A stretch of 36,215 nucleotides of DNA from Alistipes sp. CAG:268 (GTDB lineage: Bacteria > Bacteroidota > Bacteroidia > Bacteroidales > Rikenellaceae), in the NCBI GenBank assembly GCA_000434235.1, contig FR892023.1, forward strand, positions 189,107 through 225,321, given 5' to 3'. The notes under the pieces were generated by a model that was not told the DNA's origin, ran no database searches, and saw nothing but the letters and a program-made list of their open reading frames with translations. A program made the translations under genes and the position numbers. Below are positions 25,044-32,862 of the stretch, in pieces (within the stretch, counting starts at the first letter, position 1; every line of letters starts with the position of its first letter).

Positions 25044-27455
25044 TTATTCGGATTTAACGGAATCGGCGGGATTCTCGTCGGCCGTGCGCCACGAGCAGAA
25101 GGTGACGGTCGCCACCGTAACGAGCAGCACGACGACGAAGGCCGCGGCGAAGACCCACCAGTGGATCGGCGTGCGGTAGGCAAACGACGCAAGCCAGCGG
25201 TCCACGATCCAGAAGCCGACCGGCGCGGCAAGGATGAAGCAGACCGTAACCAGCACGACATAGCGGCGGTTGAAGAGGCGGAGCACCTCGGCGGTCGTGG
25301 CGCCCATCACCTTGCGGATAGCCACCTCGCGGCGGCGGTGCTGTGTCTCGAAGAGCACGATGCCGAAGACGCCCATCAGGGCGATGACGACGGCCAACAC
25401 CGTGAAGAGCCCGACGATGGTCGTGATGCGCCGCTCGCGGGCGTAATGGGCATTGATCTCCTCGTCGAAGAACCGGAAATCGGCAACCTCGCTGTCGGGA
25501 TCGAATTTGCGGGCCTTCTCCCGGATTCCCTCACAGACAGCATCGAGGTCGAACCCGGCGGCCAGACGCACGTAGAAGCGGGACATGCGCGTTTGCCAGC
25601 AGGTACCCGTAACGAAGGCGAAGGGCTCGGTGAGATACTGCAGCGGGCGGTAGTGGATGTCGGGGCAGATGCCGATCACCTCTCCCTCGTCCAGCCGGCC
25701 GCCGACCTTGAGTCCTTTGCGGGCAAGCAGGTCATTGACAATGAAGCGCGCCGTCGAGTCGCGGTCGTGCTCGGGCCGGAAATCCTCGCCGGCAAGGACC
25801 GGAATGCCCAGCACATCGAGGAAGTTGCTGCGGACGAAGCGGACATGGATGCCGACCTCTTCGTCGTTGATCTTGCGCCCGAAGACCGAAATGGCCTCTG
25901 CTACGAAGCGATTTCCGGATGCCGTGACGCCGGCGATCTGCGGATCAGCCTGCAACGAGGAGGCAAAGGTATCGAACGAGTCGGGATTGGAGAGTTTCGA
26001 CGAGGGGAAATAGAACGTCAGCACCTGTTCATGGTCGAAGCCCAGGTCGAAGCGGCGCACGTAGCGTTGCTGCAGCAGCGTGCAGACCGAGAAGACGATC
26101 AGTCCGATCGCGACGATGAACTGTACGCCGAGCAGTGCCGTGCGGAAACGTCGGCCCGCCGTCGAACCGACGAACGACCCCTTGGCGGCCATCGCCGGAT
26201 TGAACGAGGTGATATACCATGCCGGGAAACTTCCGGCAACGAACGCCGCGACAAGCGAAACGCCAAGCGAAATACCCAGCACGGGAAGGTTGTCGCCCAG
26301 CGCGAGCGAACTGCTGACATACGAGGCGAATTCGGTGCCCTTCAGCGCGATGGCCACATACCAGGCACAGAGCTGTGCCAGGAGCATGAAGCCGAAAGCC
26401 TCGAACAGGAAGCTGAACCGCAGCGAGCGGGTCGGGGCCCCGAAGACCTTGAGGATATTGACGGCCCGCAGCCGCACGGGCACAAGCGCGAAGAAGAAAT
26501 TGACAAAGTTGATCAGGGCAATCAGGATGATGAGCATCGCGACGCTCAGCAGCGAATAGGTCAGCGTGGCCGAACCGATCGGAAAGTCGTCCGCTTCGCC
26601 GGCAATACGGCGGTCGAAATAGAGTCCGTCGAGCGGAAGCAGCGCGCAGGCGCGCGGATCGTTCAGCTCCTCCTCGCTGATCTCCTCGCCCCAGACCGAG
26701 GCCATGCGCTCGAGGTAGTCGCGGTAGATCGAGAGGTGGAGCTCGGACCAGCGCCGCGCAACCGCATCGGGGTCGGCCCCTGCATGCAGGCGGACGAAAT
26801 AGCAGTCGTTCCAGTTGTTCGGCGAGTCGAGATCCTGATCGCCGACATCGACAAGGCCGACGATGCGGGCAAAGGAGCTGTTTGCCGGGAAATCCTCGTA
26901 GAGGGCCACCACCTCCTTCTGCACCTCGGGACGTCGGTTCTCCTCGTCGCCGAACCAGAGCACGTCGCCGACGCGCAGGCCGAGCCGGTCGGCCTGCGAA
27001 CGAGCAAGAGCCACCGTGTTGGGCCGCGACAGCGCCTTCAGATTCCCCTCGATGGTTTTCAGACCCAAAGCCTCGACAAAACCGGCCGATATCTCGTTGA
27101 ACGCCCCCTGAAGGCGGAGCAGGTCACCGCCCCGGCGCACCCAGACCGGCTGTTCCCAATACCATATCCGGATGCAGCCGCCGGCCTCGATTTCGGGCGA
27201 CTGAGCGATGAGCTGTTCGCTCTCGGGCCGCGGCGAATTGATCGAAAGGCCCGTCTCGTCGAACGGCGAGCAGGGCGCCACAAGGTAGATACGCCCGGCA
27301 TCGGGAATGGCGCGGTTGAAGGTCATCTCCCAACGCACCTGCACCATGATGACGTAGAAGGCCGTGAAGGCGAGCGTCAGGCCGACGATGTTGAGCAGCG
27401 ACGAGACCTTGTAGCGCCGCAGCGTGGTGAGGAAGTTATGGAACGCGATTTTCAT
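25044..27455 (-). CDS. MacB/FtsX-like ABC permease, tandem paralogue 2
   Basis: An 803-residue protein from the ATG 27453-27455, which aligns with its paralogue (MKIAFHNFLTTLRRYK here, MKIALRNFLTTLRRYK there). A start 9 bp upstream is possible. It has the same layout: N-terminal helix, periplasmic domain, central helices (FINFVNFFFALVPVRLRAVNILKVFGAP), second periplasmic domain, and C-terminal helices with RRREVAIRKVMGATTAEVL. The membrane parts are nearly the same as in the neighbour, while the periplasmic domains have diverged strongly. That suggests duplication followed by specialisation of the exposed part. It lies 18 bp from each neighbouring permease gene. Confidence 0.93.
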   Translation of the reverse strand: MKIAFHNFLTTLRRYKVSSLLNIVGLTLAFTAFYVIMVQVRWEMTFNRAIPDAGRIYLVAPCSPFDETGLSINSPRPESEQLIAQSPEIEAGGCIRIWYWEQPVWVRRGGDLLRLQGAFNEISAGFVEALGLKTIEGNLKALSRPNTVALARSQADRLGLRVGDVLWFGDEENRRPEVQKEVVALYEDFPANSSFARIVGLVDVGDQDLDSPNNWNDCYFVRLHAGADPDAVARRWSELHLSIYRDYLERMASVWGEEISEEELNDPRACALLPLDGLYFDRRIAGEADDFPIGSATLTYSLLSVAMLIILIALINFVNFFFALVPVRLRAVNILKVFGAPTRSLRFSFLFEAFGFMLLAQLCAWYVAIALKGTEFASYVSSSLALGDNLPVLGISLGVSLVAAFVAGSFPAWYITSFNPAMAAKGSFVGSTAGRRFRTALLGVQFIVAIGLIVFSVCTLLQQRYVRRFDLGFDHEQVLTFYFPSSKLSNPDSFDTFASSLQADPQIAGVTASGNRFVAEAISVFGRKINDEEVGIHVRFVRSNFLDVLGIPVLAGEDFRPEHDRDSTARFIVNDLLARKGLKVGGRLDEGEVIGICPDIHYRPLQYLTEPFAFVTGTCWQTRMSRFYVRLAAGFDLDAVCEGIREKARKFDPDSEVADFRFFDEEINAHYARERRITTIVGLFTVLAVVIALMGVFGIVLFETQHRRREVAIRKVMGATTAEVLRLFNRRYVVLVTVCFILAAPVGFWIVDRWLASFAYRTPIHWWVFAAAFVVVLLVTVATVTFCSWRTADENPADSVKSE

Positions 27456-27473
27456 AATACACAAGGGTTCAGA

Positions 27474-29864
27474 TCAGTTTTTGAGCGATTCGACGGGGTC
27501 GCCATCGGCGGCACGGCGGCTCTGCCATCCGACCGAAAGCAACGCCACGACGGCCGCAAAAAGTCCCGCGGCGAGGAAAATCCACGGCGAAAGGGCGATG
27601 CGCACGCTGTACTCCTCCAACCAGCGGCCCAGCCCCCAGGCAGCAACCGGCACGGCAATGACGAAGGCTACGCCCACGAGCGTCATGAAGCTGCGCACCA
27701 GTCGCGCAAGCATCTCGCGGCGCGAAGCCCCGAAGACGCGGCGCACGGCGATCTCCTGACGCTTCTGCTGGATGTAGTAGGCCGCCATGGCGAAGAGCCC
27801 CAGCGAGGAGATGAGCAGCGCCACGAGGGTGAACAGCCCGATGATGCGCAGCAGGCGCCGCTGCGCGGCGAAGTCGTCGGCAATCTCGTCCGTCAGGTAG
27901 CGGGCGGCGAAGGAGCCGCCGTCGGTTGTCTGCCGGAAGAGCTCCTCGGCCACGCGGTAGGCCGCAGCATGATCCCCGCGGGTCTTCACGAGGATGTTCC
28001 AGGGATAGAATCCGTCGGGATCGTTCACCTCGCGCAGCAGCGCCGAGGTCGGGGCATCGAGCGCCGTGCCGACCTGGAAGTCGCGGTAGATGCCCGCAAC
28101 GACAACCGGATAGGAAAGGTCTTCGCCTACCTTGAATTCGGGAGCATCCTCTGCAATGCCCAGCTCGCGCAGGGCATACTGGTTGATGAACCAGACATTC
28201 GAGTCCCAGAAGTTTCGGGATGCGGCACTCTCGGCGGCAACGGCCACATGGTTGTCACGCAGCCGTTCGAGATCCAGAATCCGGAAATAGGTCGAGTCGC
28301 CGATAAAGACCTGGAACGAGACCATCCGGTCGGGGCCATACGCGATGGTATTGTTGTTACCGCGGTCGTGGGGCGTTCCGCATCCAAGCCCGACGGCCTC
28401 GACCTCGGGCTGCGAGTGCAGCGCATCGCAGAAGCGGCGCATCGCACTCCGGTCGGGGAAAATGTCGGTCCCGATATTGAGGATGTCGCGCGTCTCGTAT
28501 CCCAGCGGGGCGTTCACCAGATGGCGGATCTGGAGTCCGATGGCGATCGAGGCGGCAAGCAGGGCTATTGTAATGACATTTTGCAGGGCGATGAGCACCC
28601 GGCCGTAGACCGTCTTGGCATGGCGGCGGAAGGTGCCGCGCACAATGTCGATGGGCTGATAACGCGCCACGAGCAGAGCCGGCACCAATCCCGAGATCAC
28701 ACCCAGCACGACGACGGTGAACAGGCACCAGCCCGCTGCCGGCCATGAGATGTCGCCCCAGACCGCGACCTTCGAGCCGAGGAGTTGCGAGGCCCACGGA
28801 ACGAAAAGTTCCGCAATGCTCGAGGCGATAATCAACGCGGCGGCACAGAAGAGCGGCGATTCGAGAATCCACTTGAGGAAGATGTCGCCGCGCGAGGCGC
28901 CCAGCAGCCGTCGGGCCGCCATCTCACGGGCCCGGAAGCCGGACTGTGCCACCGTGAGGTTGATGTAGTTCATCACGGCGAAGACGAGTACCACCAGCCC
29001 CACACCCAGCAGAATGTGGAGGAACGAGCGACTGCCGTGAGCCAGTTTGTTGGAGTTATTGACCGGATCGAAGTAGAGTTCGCGGAGCGGAACGAGCCGC
29101 ACCTGCGAGACGACATTCCCCTGATAGGGCCAATAGATCTCCTTGAAGAAGGAGAGCATGTCGGGGGCCTTGGCCTGCAGGTCGGCACCCTGGCGTTCGA
29201 GCAGGAACGTAACGCCGGCGCCGCTGTTGGACATGCGTTCGTCGTTGGCCGCATTGGTCTCGGTAATGCGCTCGGCGCGCATGACGATGTCGGCCGCAGG
29301 GATCGTCGAGCGCTCGATGTCGCGCATCACGCCGCTGACGACATAGACACGCTCGTCGTTGTCCACGCGGAGCGTCTGTCCCAGCGGGTTGAACGTCCCG
29401 AAGACCTTGCGGGCGAATGACTCCGAGAGGACGACGTTCTCGCGGGCCGCAAGCGCCTCCTCACGCGAACCTTCGAGCAGCGTGAAGTCGAACATCCGGA
29501 AGAAGGTTGTGTCGGCGTAGAGCACCGAGGCAAGAAACTTCTGCCGGCCGATCTCGACGGGCGTCGTACCCGCATCCGAATCCTCGAAGAAGGCCACGGC
29601 GCAGGTCGATTCGATCTCCGGGTAGCGGTCGCGGAGGTGTTTCTGGAGGTAGTAGCCGCTGGTCACCGACTCCTCGGAGCAGACGGCATAGATGCGGTCT
29701 GCTTTGGTCTGATAGTTATCGACTGTGAACTGGCGGACCGTGTAGTCGGCCACAAGCAGCACAAAAGCCAGTGCAAGGGCCAGTCCGATGAAATTGACGG
29801 CCGTATAGAGGCGATTGCGGCTCAGGAAGGTGAACCACGAACGGAGATTTAACTGGCGGAACAT
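27474..29864 (-). CDS. MacB/FtsX-like ABC permease, divergent third copy
   Basis: A 796-residue protein with the same double-FtsX architecture as the two neighbours but clearly distant in sequence (MFRQLNLRSWFTFLSRNRLYTAVNFIGLALALAFVLLVADY). The coupling motif is KRQEIAVRRVFGASRREML, and an N-terminal half equivalent, FRAREMAARRLLGASRGDIF, is also present. It lies first among the permeases, 12 bp after the adaptor gene. A heterodimer with one of the two paralogues is possible, because a single ATPase gene serves three permease genes. Confidence 0.92.
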   Translation of the reverse strand: MFRQLNLRSWFTFLSRNRLYTAVNFIGLALALAFVLLVADYTVRQFTVDNYQTKADRIYAVCSEESVTSGYYLQKHLRDRYPEIESTCAVAFFEDSDAGTTPVEIGRQKFLASVLYADTTFFRMFDFTLLEGSREEALAARENVVLSESFARKVFGTFNPLGQTLRVDNDERVYVVSGVMRDIERSTIPAADIVMRAERITETNAANDERMSNSGAGVTFLLERQGADLQAKAPDMLSFFKEIYWPYQGNVVSQVRLVPLRELYFDPVNNSNKLAHGSRSFLHILLGVGLVVLVFAVMNYINLTVAQSGFRAREMAARRLLGASRGDIFLKWILESPLFCAAALIIASSIAELFVPWASQLLGSKVAVWGDISWPAAGWCLFTVVVLGVISGLVPALLVARYQPIDIVRGTFRRHAKTVYGRVLIALQNVITIALLAASIAIGLQIRHLVNAPLGYETRDILNIGTDIFPDRSAMRRFCDALHSQPEVEAVGLGCGTPHDRGNNNTIAYGPDRMVSFQVFIGDSTYFRILDLERLRDNHVAVAAESAASRNFWDSNVWFINQYALRELGIAEDAPEFKVGEDLSYPVVVAGIYRDFQVGTALDAPTSALLREVNDPDGFYPWNILVKTRGDHAAAYRVAEELFRQTTDGGSFAARYLTDEIADDFAAQRRLLRIIGLFTLVALLISSLGLFAMAAYYIQQKRQEIAVRRVFGASRREMLARLVRSFMTLVGVAFVIAVPVAAWGLGRWLEEYSVRIALSPWIFLAAGLFAAVVALLSVGWQSRRAADGDPVESLKN

Positions 29865-29876
29865 GGGCGAAGAGAC

Positions 29877-31139
29877 TTACTTGTTGAGAATCAGCACGTC
29901 GTTGGCACCGTAGTTTTCGTAGCCCGAGACGATGACGCGCTCGCCCGGCTCCAATCCTTCAAGCACCTCGTAGTATTGGGGGTTCTGGCGCCCGATGCGG
30001 ATCGTGCGTTTGTAGGCCCGGTCGCCCTCGGGCGCGAGAACGTAGATCCACGCACCGCCCGTCGTCTGGTAGAACGATCCGCGGGGGATGATGACGGCGT
30101 CGGTCGGCTGGCCCAGTTCGAGGTGCAGGTAGTAGGTCTGGCCGCTGCGGATGTTGCGCGGATGGGCCCCCGCGAAGGTGAAGTCGGCGCGGAACTGTCC
30201 GTTGCGCACCTCGGGGTAAACCTTCCGAAGGCGCATCGTGAAGGAGGTGTCCTGCCGCTCGAAGGTGGCGTCGAGCCCCGCACGCACGCGGTCGATGTAG
30301 CTCTCGTCGATCTGTGCCTCGACCTTGTAGTCCGACAGGTCGTTCACCTGCCCGATCTTCTGCCCCGAGGAGACCGACTGCCCCAGCACGACGTCGAGCA
30401 GCCCCACCTCTCCGTCGATCGGCGACTTGACCTGCAGGTTGTCGATCCGCTGGCGGATGAGCTGCATGTTGCGCTTCATGTTCTCGAGGTTGTCCTCCAT
30501 CTGCTCGATCTGTACCGTGCGGTAGAGCGAATCCTGCACCTGACGCTCGATGTTCAGCTCGCGCTTCTTCGCGGCCAGTTCGTAGTCCTCCTTCGACTGG
30601 AGCCACTCCTCGCGGGCTATGAGGTTACTGCGGTAGAGCTCCTCGTTCTGCTGCCAAGTGCGGCGCTTGCGCTCGACGTCGAGATCCAGCTGCACCTTGT
30701 CGAGCCGCAGGTCGAGCTTCTCCTGCTCCATCGAGATGAGCGTATTGCGCAGGATGTTCTGCTTCTCGGCCAGCTCGGCCTCGCTGTTCAGGATCTCGAG
30801 CGTCAGCGACGTGTTGCTCAGCTCCACGAGCACGTCGCCCTTGCGGACCGAGGCGCCCTCCTCGACCACGAGCCGCTCGACGATGCCCGCCTCTAGGGGG
30901 CTCAACTGCACGGTCGTGATGGGCTGCACCTGTCCCGTGACGCGGATGTAGTCGTTGAACTCCCCGCGCACGACCTCGCCGACCGAGATCGTCCGGGCAT
31001 CGACGCGCAGCGTCGAGGAGTGGTCGCGCACGAGCAGCCACACGACGAACAAAAGGAAAATACCGCCTGCGAGGTAGGGAACGCCCCGCCGGGTGAAGAG
31101 GGCCCGGAGCCCTTTTTTCTTTTCAATGCGAATATCCAT
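29877..31139 (-). CDS. HlyD/MacA-type periplasmic adaptor protein
   Basis: A 420-residue protein with one N-terminal membrane helix (VPYLAGGIFLLFVVWLLV, about 20-37) after a basic cytoplasmic start. Biotinyl-lipoyl-like halves (GIVERLVVEEGASVRKGDVLVELSN and QVKSPIDGEVGLLDVVLGQSV) flank a long alpha-hairpin coiled coil (about 115-245). Beta-barrel and membrane-proximal domains complete the fold (VIIPRGSFYQTTGGAWIYV; LEGLEPGERVIVSGYENY). It bridges the inner-membrane permease to the TolC channel. It lies between the tolC-like gene (22-bp gap) and the first permease. Confidence 0.95.
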   Translation of the reverse strand: MDIRIEKKKGLRALFTRRGVPYLAGGIFLLFVVWLLVRDHSSTLRVDARTISVGEVVRGEFNDYIRVTGQVQPITTVQLSPLEAGIVERLVVEEGASVRKGDVLVELSNTSLTLEILNSEAELAEKQNILRNTLISMEQEKLDLRLDKVQLDLDVERKRRTWQQNEELYRSNLIAREEWLQSKEDYELAAKKRELNIERQVQDSLYRTVQIEQMEDNLENMKRNMQLIRQRIDNLQVKSPIDGEVGLLDVVLGQSVSSGQKIGQVNDLSDYKVEAQIDESYIDRVRAGLDATFERQDTSFTMRLRKVYPEVRNGQFRADFTFAGAHPRNIRSGQTYYLHLELGQPTDAVIIPRGSFYQTTGGAWIYVLAPEGDRAYKRTIRIGRQNPQYYEVLEGLEPGERVIVSGYENYGANDVLILNK

Positions 31140-31161
31140 GGTCGTAACGTTTTGTCTGGGT

Positions 31162-32601
31162 TTATCGGATCAGCGGCTCGCCGTTGTAGTAGGCCACCAG
31201 GCGCACCTTGACGATGTACTGCAGGCGTGCGCGCAGCCGCTCCGAACGGGCTTCGAGCAGCCGGTCGGCCGCCGTCTGCAGGTCGAGGGCCGAAACCATG
31301 CCGCGCTCGTACTTGCCCGAAACGGCCTCGTAGGCCAGCTGCGCGGCGTCGCTCTTCTTCGAGGCCTGCACGAACTCCTTGCCGTAGCCGAGCATCTGCT
31401 GGTAGGCCTGCGCCACCTCGCTCTGCAGGGTGCGCAGCGTCTCGATGCGGTTCTGCTCGGCGATGCGCCAGCTGTTGCGGGCGCGGTTCACCGAGGTGCG
31501 GCGCGAAAGGCCCCCGAAGATCGGGATCGACAGCTGTGCCGAGACGTAGTAGCCGCGGTTGTCGCGGAACTGGTCGGGGAAGGAGGCATAGAGCGACCGG
31601 TCGTCGAGACTCATGAAGAAGTTGGTCGAGTAGCCGCCGCCGACGTAGAGCGAGGGATAGAGATTGCCCTTGGCGATGGAGAACTGCAGCCGCGAGTGGC
31701 GCACGTCGTGGCGCGCGGCCACGGCCTTGGGGTTGTTCTCCAGCGCGTAATCGAGCACTTCGTCAAAAGGTGCGACCCCGGCCGGAGTCTCGACAGGCGG
31801 GTCGGTCACGATGCGAAGAGGCCGGTCAGCCGGATAGTTCATCGCCTCGGAGAGTGCGATCTCGGCCAGCGCGAGGTTGTTCTCCTGCTGCGTCACAAGG
31901 TAGTCGTCCGAGGCGCACTGCGACTCGACCTCCGCCACGTCGGCAGCGCTCTTCAGCCCCAGTTCAAAGAGCTTGCGGCTCTTCGCGAGCTCGGCCGTGC
32001 TGGTCTCGAGCTGCTCGCGGGCCAGACGCACGCTTTCGGTGTAGTAGACCGCATCGAAATAGGCCTCCATGGTCTTCAGGGCGATCTCGTCGCGGGCCAG
32101 CTGCAGCTCCTCGACCCCCTGGCTGCGCATCACCCGGGCAGCCCGGAGCGTGTTGATGCGCGTAAGGCCCGCAAAGACGGGCATCTGTCCCGAAAGGGAG
32201 TAGGAGTTGTCGAAATTCGAGACGTCGGTATAGGTGTTGGTCTCGGGATCGACCGAACGGCCGAAGCTGGTCGAGGCGCCGACCGTCCCGCTCACCGAAG
32301 GGACCAGCGCGGCAACCGACTCGATGTAGTCCTGCCGGTAGCTGCGGTTGGTGTAGTCCTGACGACGCACCGCCGGACTGTGCTCGACGGCATAGCGCAT
32401 GCACTCGTCGAGCGTCATCGGCTTCGACTCCCCCGCCGGAACGGCTCCGTCCAAGGGAACGGCAACGGCGAGCGAATCGGCCGAGACGTCCGGATCCGGG
32501 ACTCCGGGATGGGCCGCAGGGGGTTCTGCGGCCGAGGAAGCAAAGACCTCGAAGAGGATCCTCGGGATGGTGACCAAAACTATCAGAAGCGTTCGTTTCA
32601 T
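31162..32601 (-). CDS. TolC-family outer-membrane efflux protein
   Basis: A 479-residue protein, usual length. A hydrophobic leader (LLIVLVTIPRILFEVFASSAA) is followed by an unusually long Pro/Ala/Asp-rich segment up to about residue 60. Then come two OEP repeats, the first starting with MTLDECMRYAVEHSPAVRR and the second with PFDEVLDYALENNPKAVAARHDV, which form the trimeric barrel and periplasmic alpha-tunnel. It is the first gene of the export operon, and its upstream DNA carries the sigma-54 promoter and repeats. It supplies the outer-membrane exit for the MacAB-like pump encoded downstream. Confidence 0.95.
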   Translation of the reverse strand: MKRTLLIVLVTIPRILFEVFASSAAEPPAAHPGVPDPDVSADSLAVAVPLDGAVPAGESKPMTLDECMRYAVEHSPAVRRQDYTNRSYRQDYIESVAALVPSVSGTVGASTSFGRSVDPETNTYTDVSNFDNSYSLSGQMPVFAGLTRINTLRAARVMRSQGVEELQLARDEIALKTMEAYFDAVYYTESVRLAREQLETSTAELAKSRKLFELGLKSAADVAEVESQCASDDYLVTQQENNLALAEIALSEAMNYPADRPLRIVTDPPVETPAGVAPFDEVLDYALENNPKAVAARHDVRHSRLQFSIAKGNLYPSLYVGGGYSTNFFMSLDDRSLYASFPDQFRDNRGYYVSAQLSIPIFGGLSRRTSVNRARNSWRIAEQNRIETLRTLQSEVAQAYQQMLGYGKEFVQASKKSDAAQLAYEAVSGKYERGMVSALDLQTAADRLLEARSERLRARLQYIVKVRLVAYYNGEPLIR

Positions 32602-32640
32602 ATCATACGGATTTCACGGTTCGTTTGCACCCTGTTTACC

Positions 32641-32658
32641 TGCCAACCCGATGCCAAA
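32641..32658 (-). promoter_or_regulatory. Sigma-54 (RpoN) -24/-12 promoter of the export operon
   Basis: On the minus strand the sequence reads TTTGGCATCGGGTTGGCA. Against the consensus TGGCACG-N4-TTGCA, the -24 box TTGGCA is intact and the -12 box is TGGCA. The essential GG (32655-32654) and GC (32643-32642) are exactly 12 bases apart, as required. The predicted start is near 32630, about 28 nt before the tolC ATG. The sigma-54 activator encoded divergently makes this assignment stronger. Confidence 0.8.
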
Positions 32659-32710
32659 CAACGCAAAACACTACAATACAGCATTTTACTATTCATATCG
32701 GCAACACCAG

Positions 32711-32749
32711 GTGTAAAAAATATTGACACACGCGTAAAAAATGTGGACA
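32711..32749. promoter_or_regulatory. Tandem 18-bp repeats, candidate enhancer sites for the NtrC-family regulator
   Basis: GTGTAAAAAATATTGACA (32711-32728) and GCGTAAAAAATGTGGACA (32732-32749) agree at 15 of 18 positions and have a 21-bp period, two helical turns. The first extends to GTGT-N11-ACAC, an imperfect dyad suited to a dimeric Fis-type helix-turn-helix. They lie about 80-120 bp upstream of the predicted sigma-54 start, the usual enhancer distance. Confidence 0.7.
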
Positions 32750-32777
32750 AGAAGCATTTTTTTCGATGGCAAAGCAC

Positions 32778-32785
32778 TAATTTTA
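32778..32785 (+). promoter_or_regulatory. Possible -7 element of the response-regulator operon
   Basis: TAATTTTA differs from TAnnTTTG at the last base. No good TTTG occurs 19-21 bp upstream, where only a T-rich run (32757-32763) lies near. It is about 78 bp before the ATG. The enhancer repeats lie just upstream, so the regulator could also control its own gene. Confidence 0.3.
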
Positions 32786-32788
32786 ACC

Positions 32789-32804
32789 CCGGGAAACATC
32801 CCGG
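32789..32804 (+). other. Strong short hairpin in the leader of the response-regulator gene
   Basis: CCGGGA (32789-32794) and TCCCGG (32799-32804) pair over an AACA loop, followed 12 nt later by a second GCCCC/GGGGC pairing (about 32817-32832). It may affect mRNA stability or translation. It has no T-tract. Confidence 0.35.
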
Positions 32805-32862
32805 AACTGCCGGAATGCCCCGTTCCCGGGGCGGGACCGGACTCCGGCCAAACGCAAGACTT

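Larger units (their letters stand above)
22623..27455 (-). repeat. Direct tandem duplication of a permease gene
   Basis: Near-identical DNA blocks recur at about 2.42-kb spacing. 22650-22685 matches 25074-25109, 22717-22780 matches 25141-25203 with few differences, and 22905-22967 matches 25329-25390. A further block at the 5' ends of both genes (around 24,960-25,020 and 27,390-27,450) is also shared. All fall in membrane or cytoplasmic parts. Confidence 0.8.
32602..32862. other. 261-bp divergent regulatory region of the export operon and the two-component system
   Basis: No gene. Going from tolC outward it holds a sigma-54 promoter (32641-32658), an 11-bp palindrome ACACCAGGTGT (32704-32714), two 18-bp repeats (32711-32749), a possible housekeeping -7 element for the regulator gene (32778-32785), and a small strong hairpin (32789-32804). 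A low-GC core sits between two GC-rich genes. Confidence 0.75.

Noticed and set aside
32621..32646. Alternative sigma-54 reading TTGGCAGG...GGGTGCAA closer to tolC
   Set aside because: GG to GC distance is 16 rather than 12 bases, which sigma-54 does not tolerate. The neighbouring register is exact.
31093..32862. Upstream extension of the response regulator frame to 31093
   Set aside because: It runs antisense through the tolC gene and the regulatory region. The receiver domain starts directly after ATG 32863.
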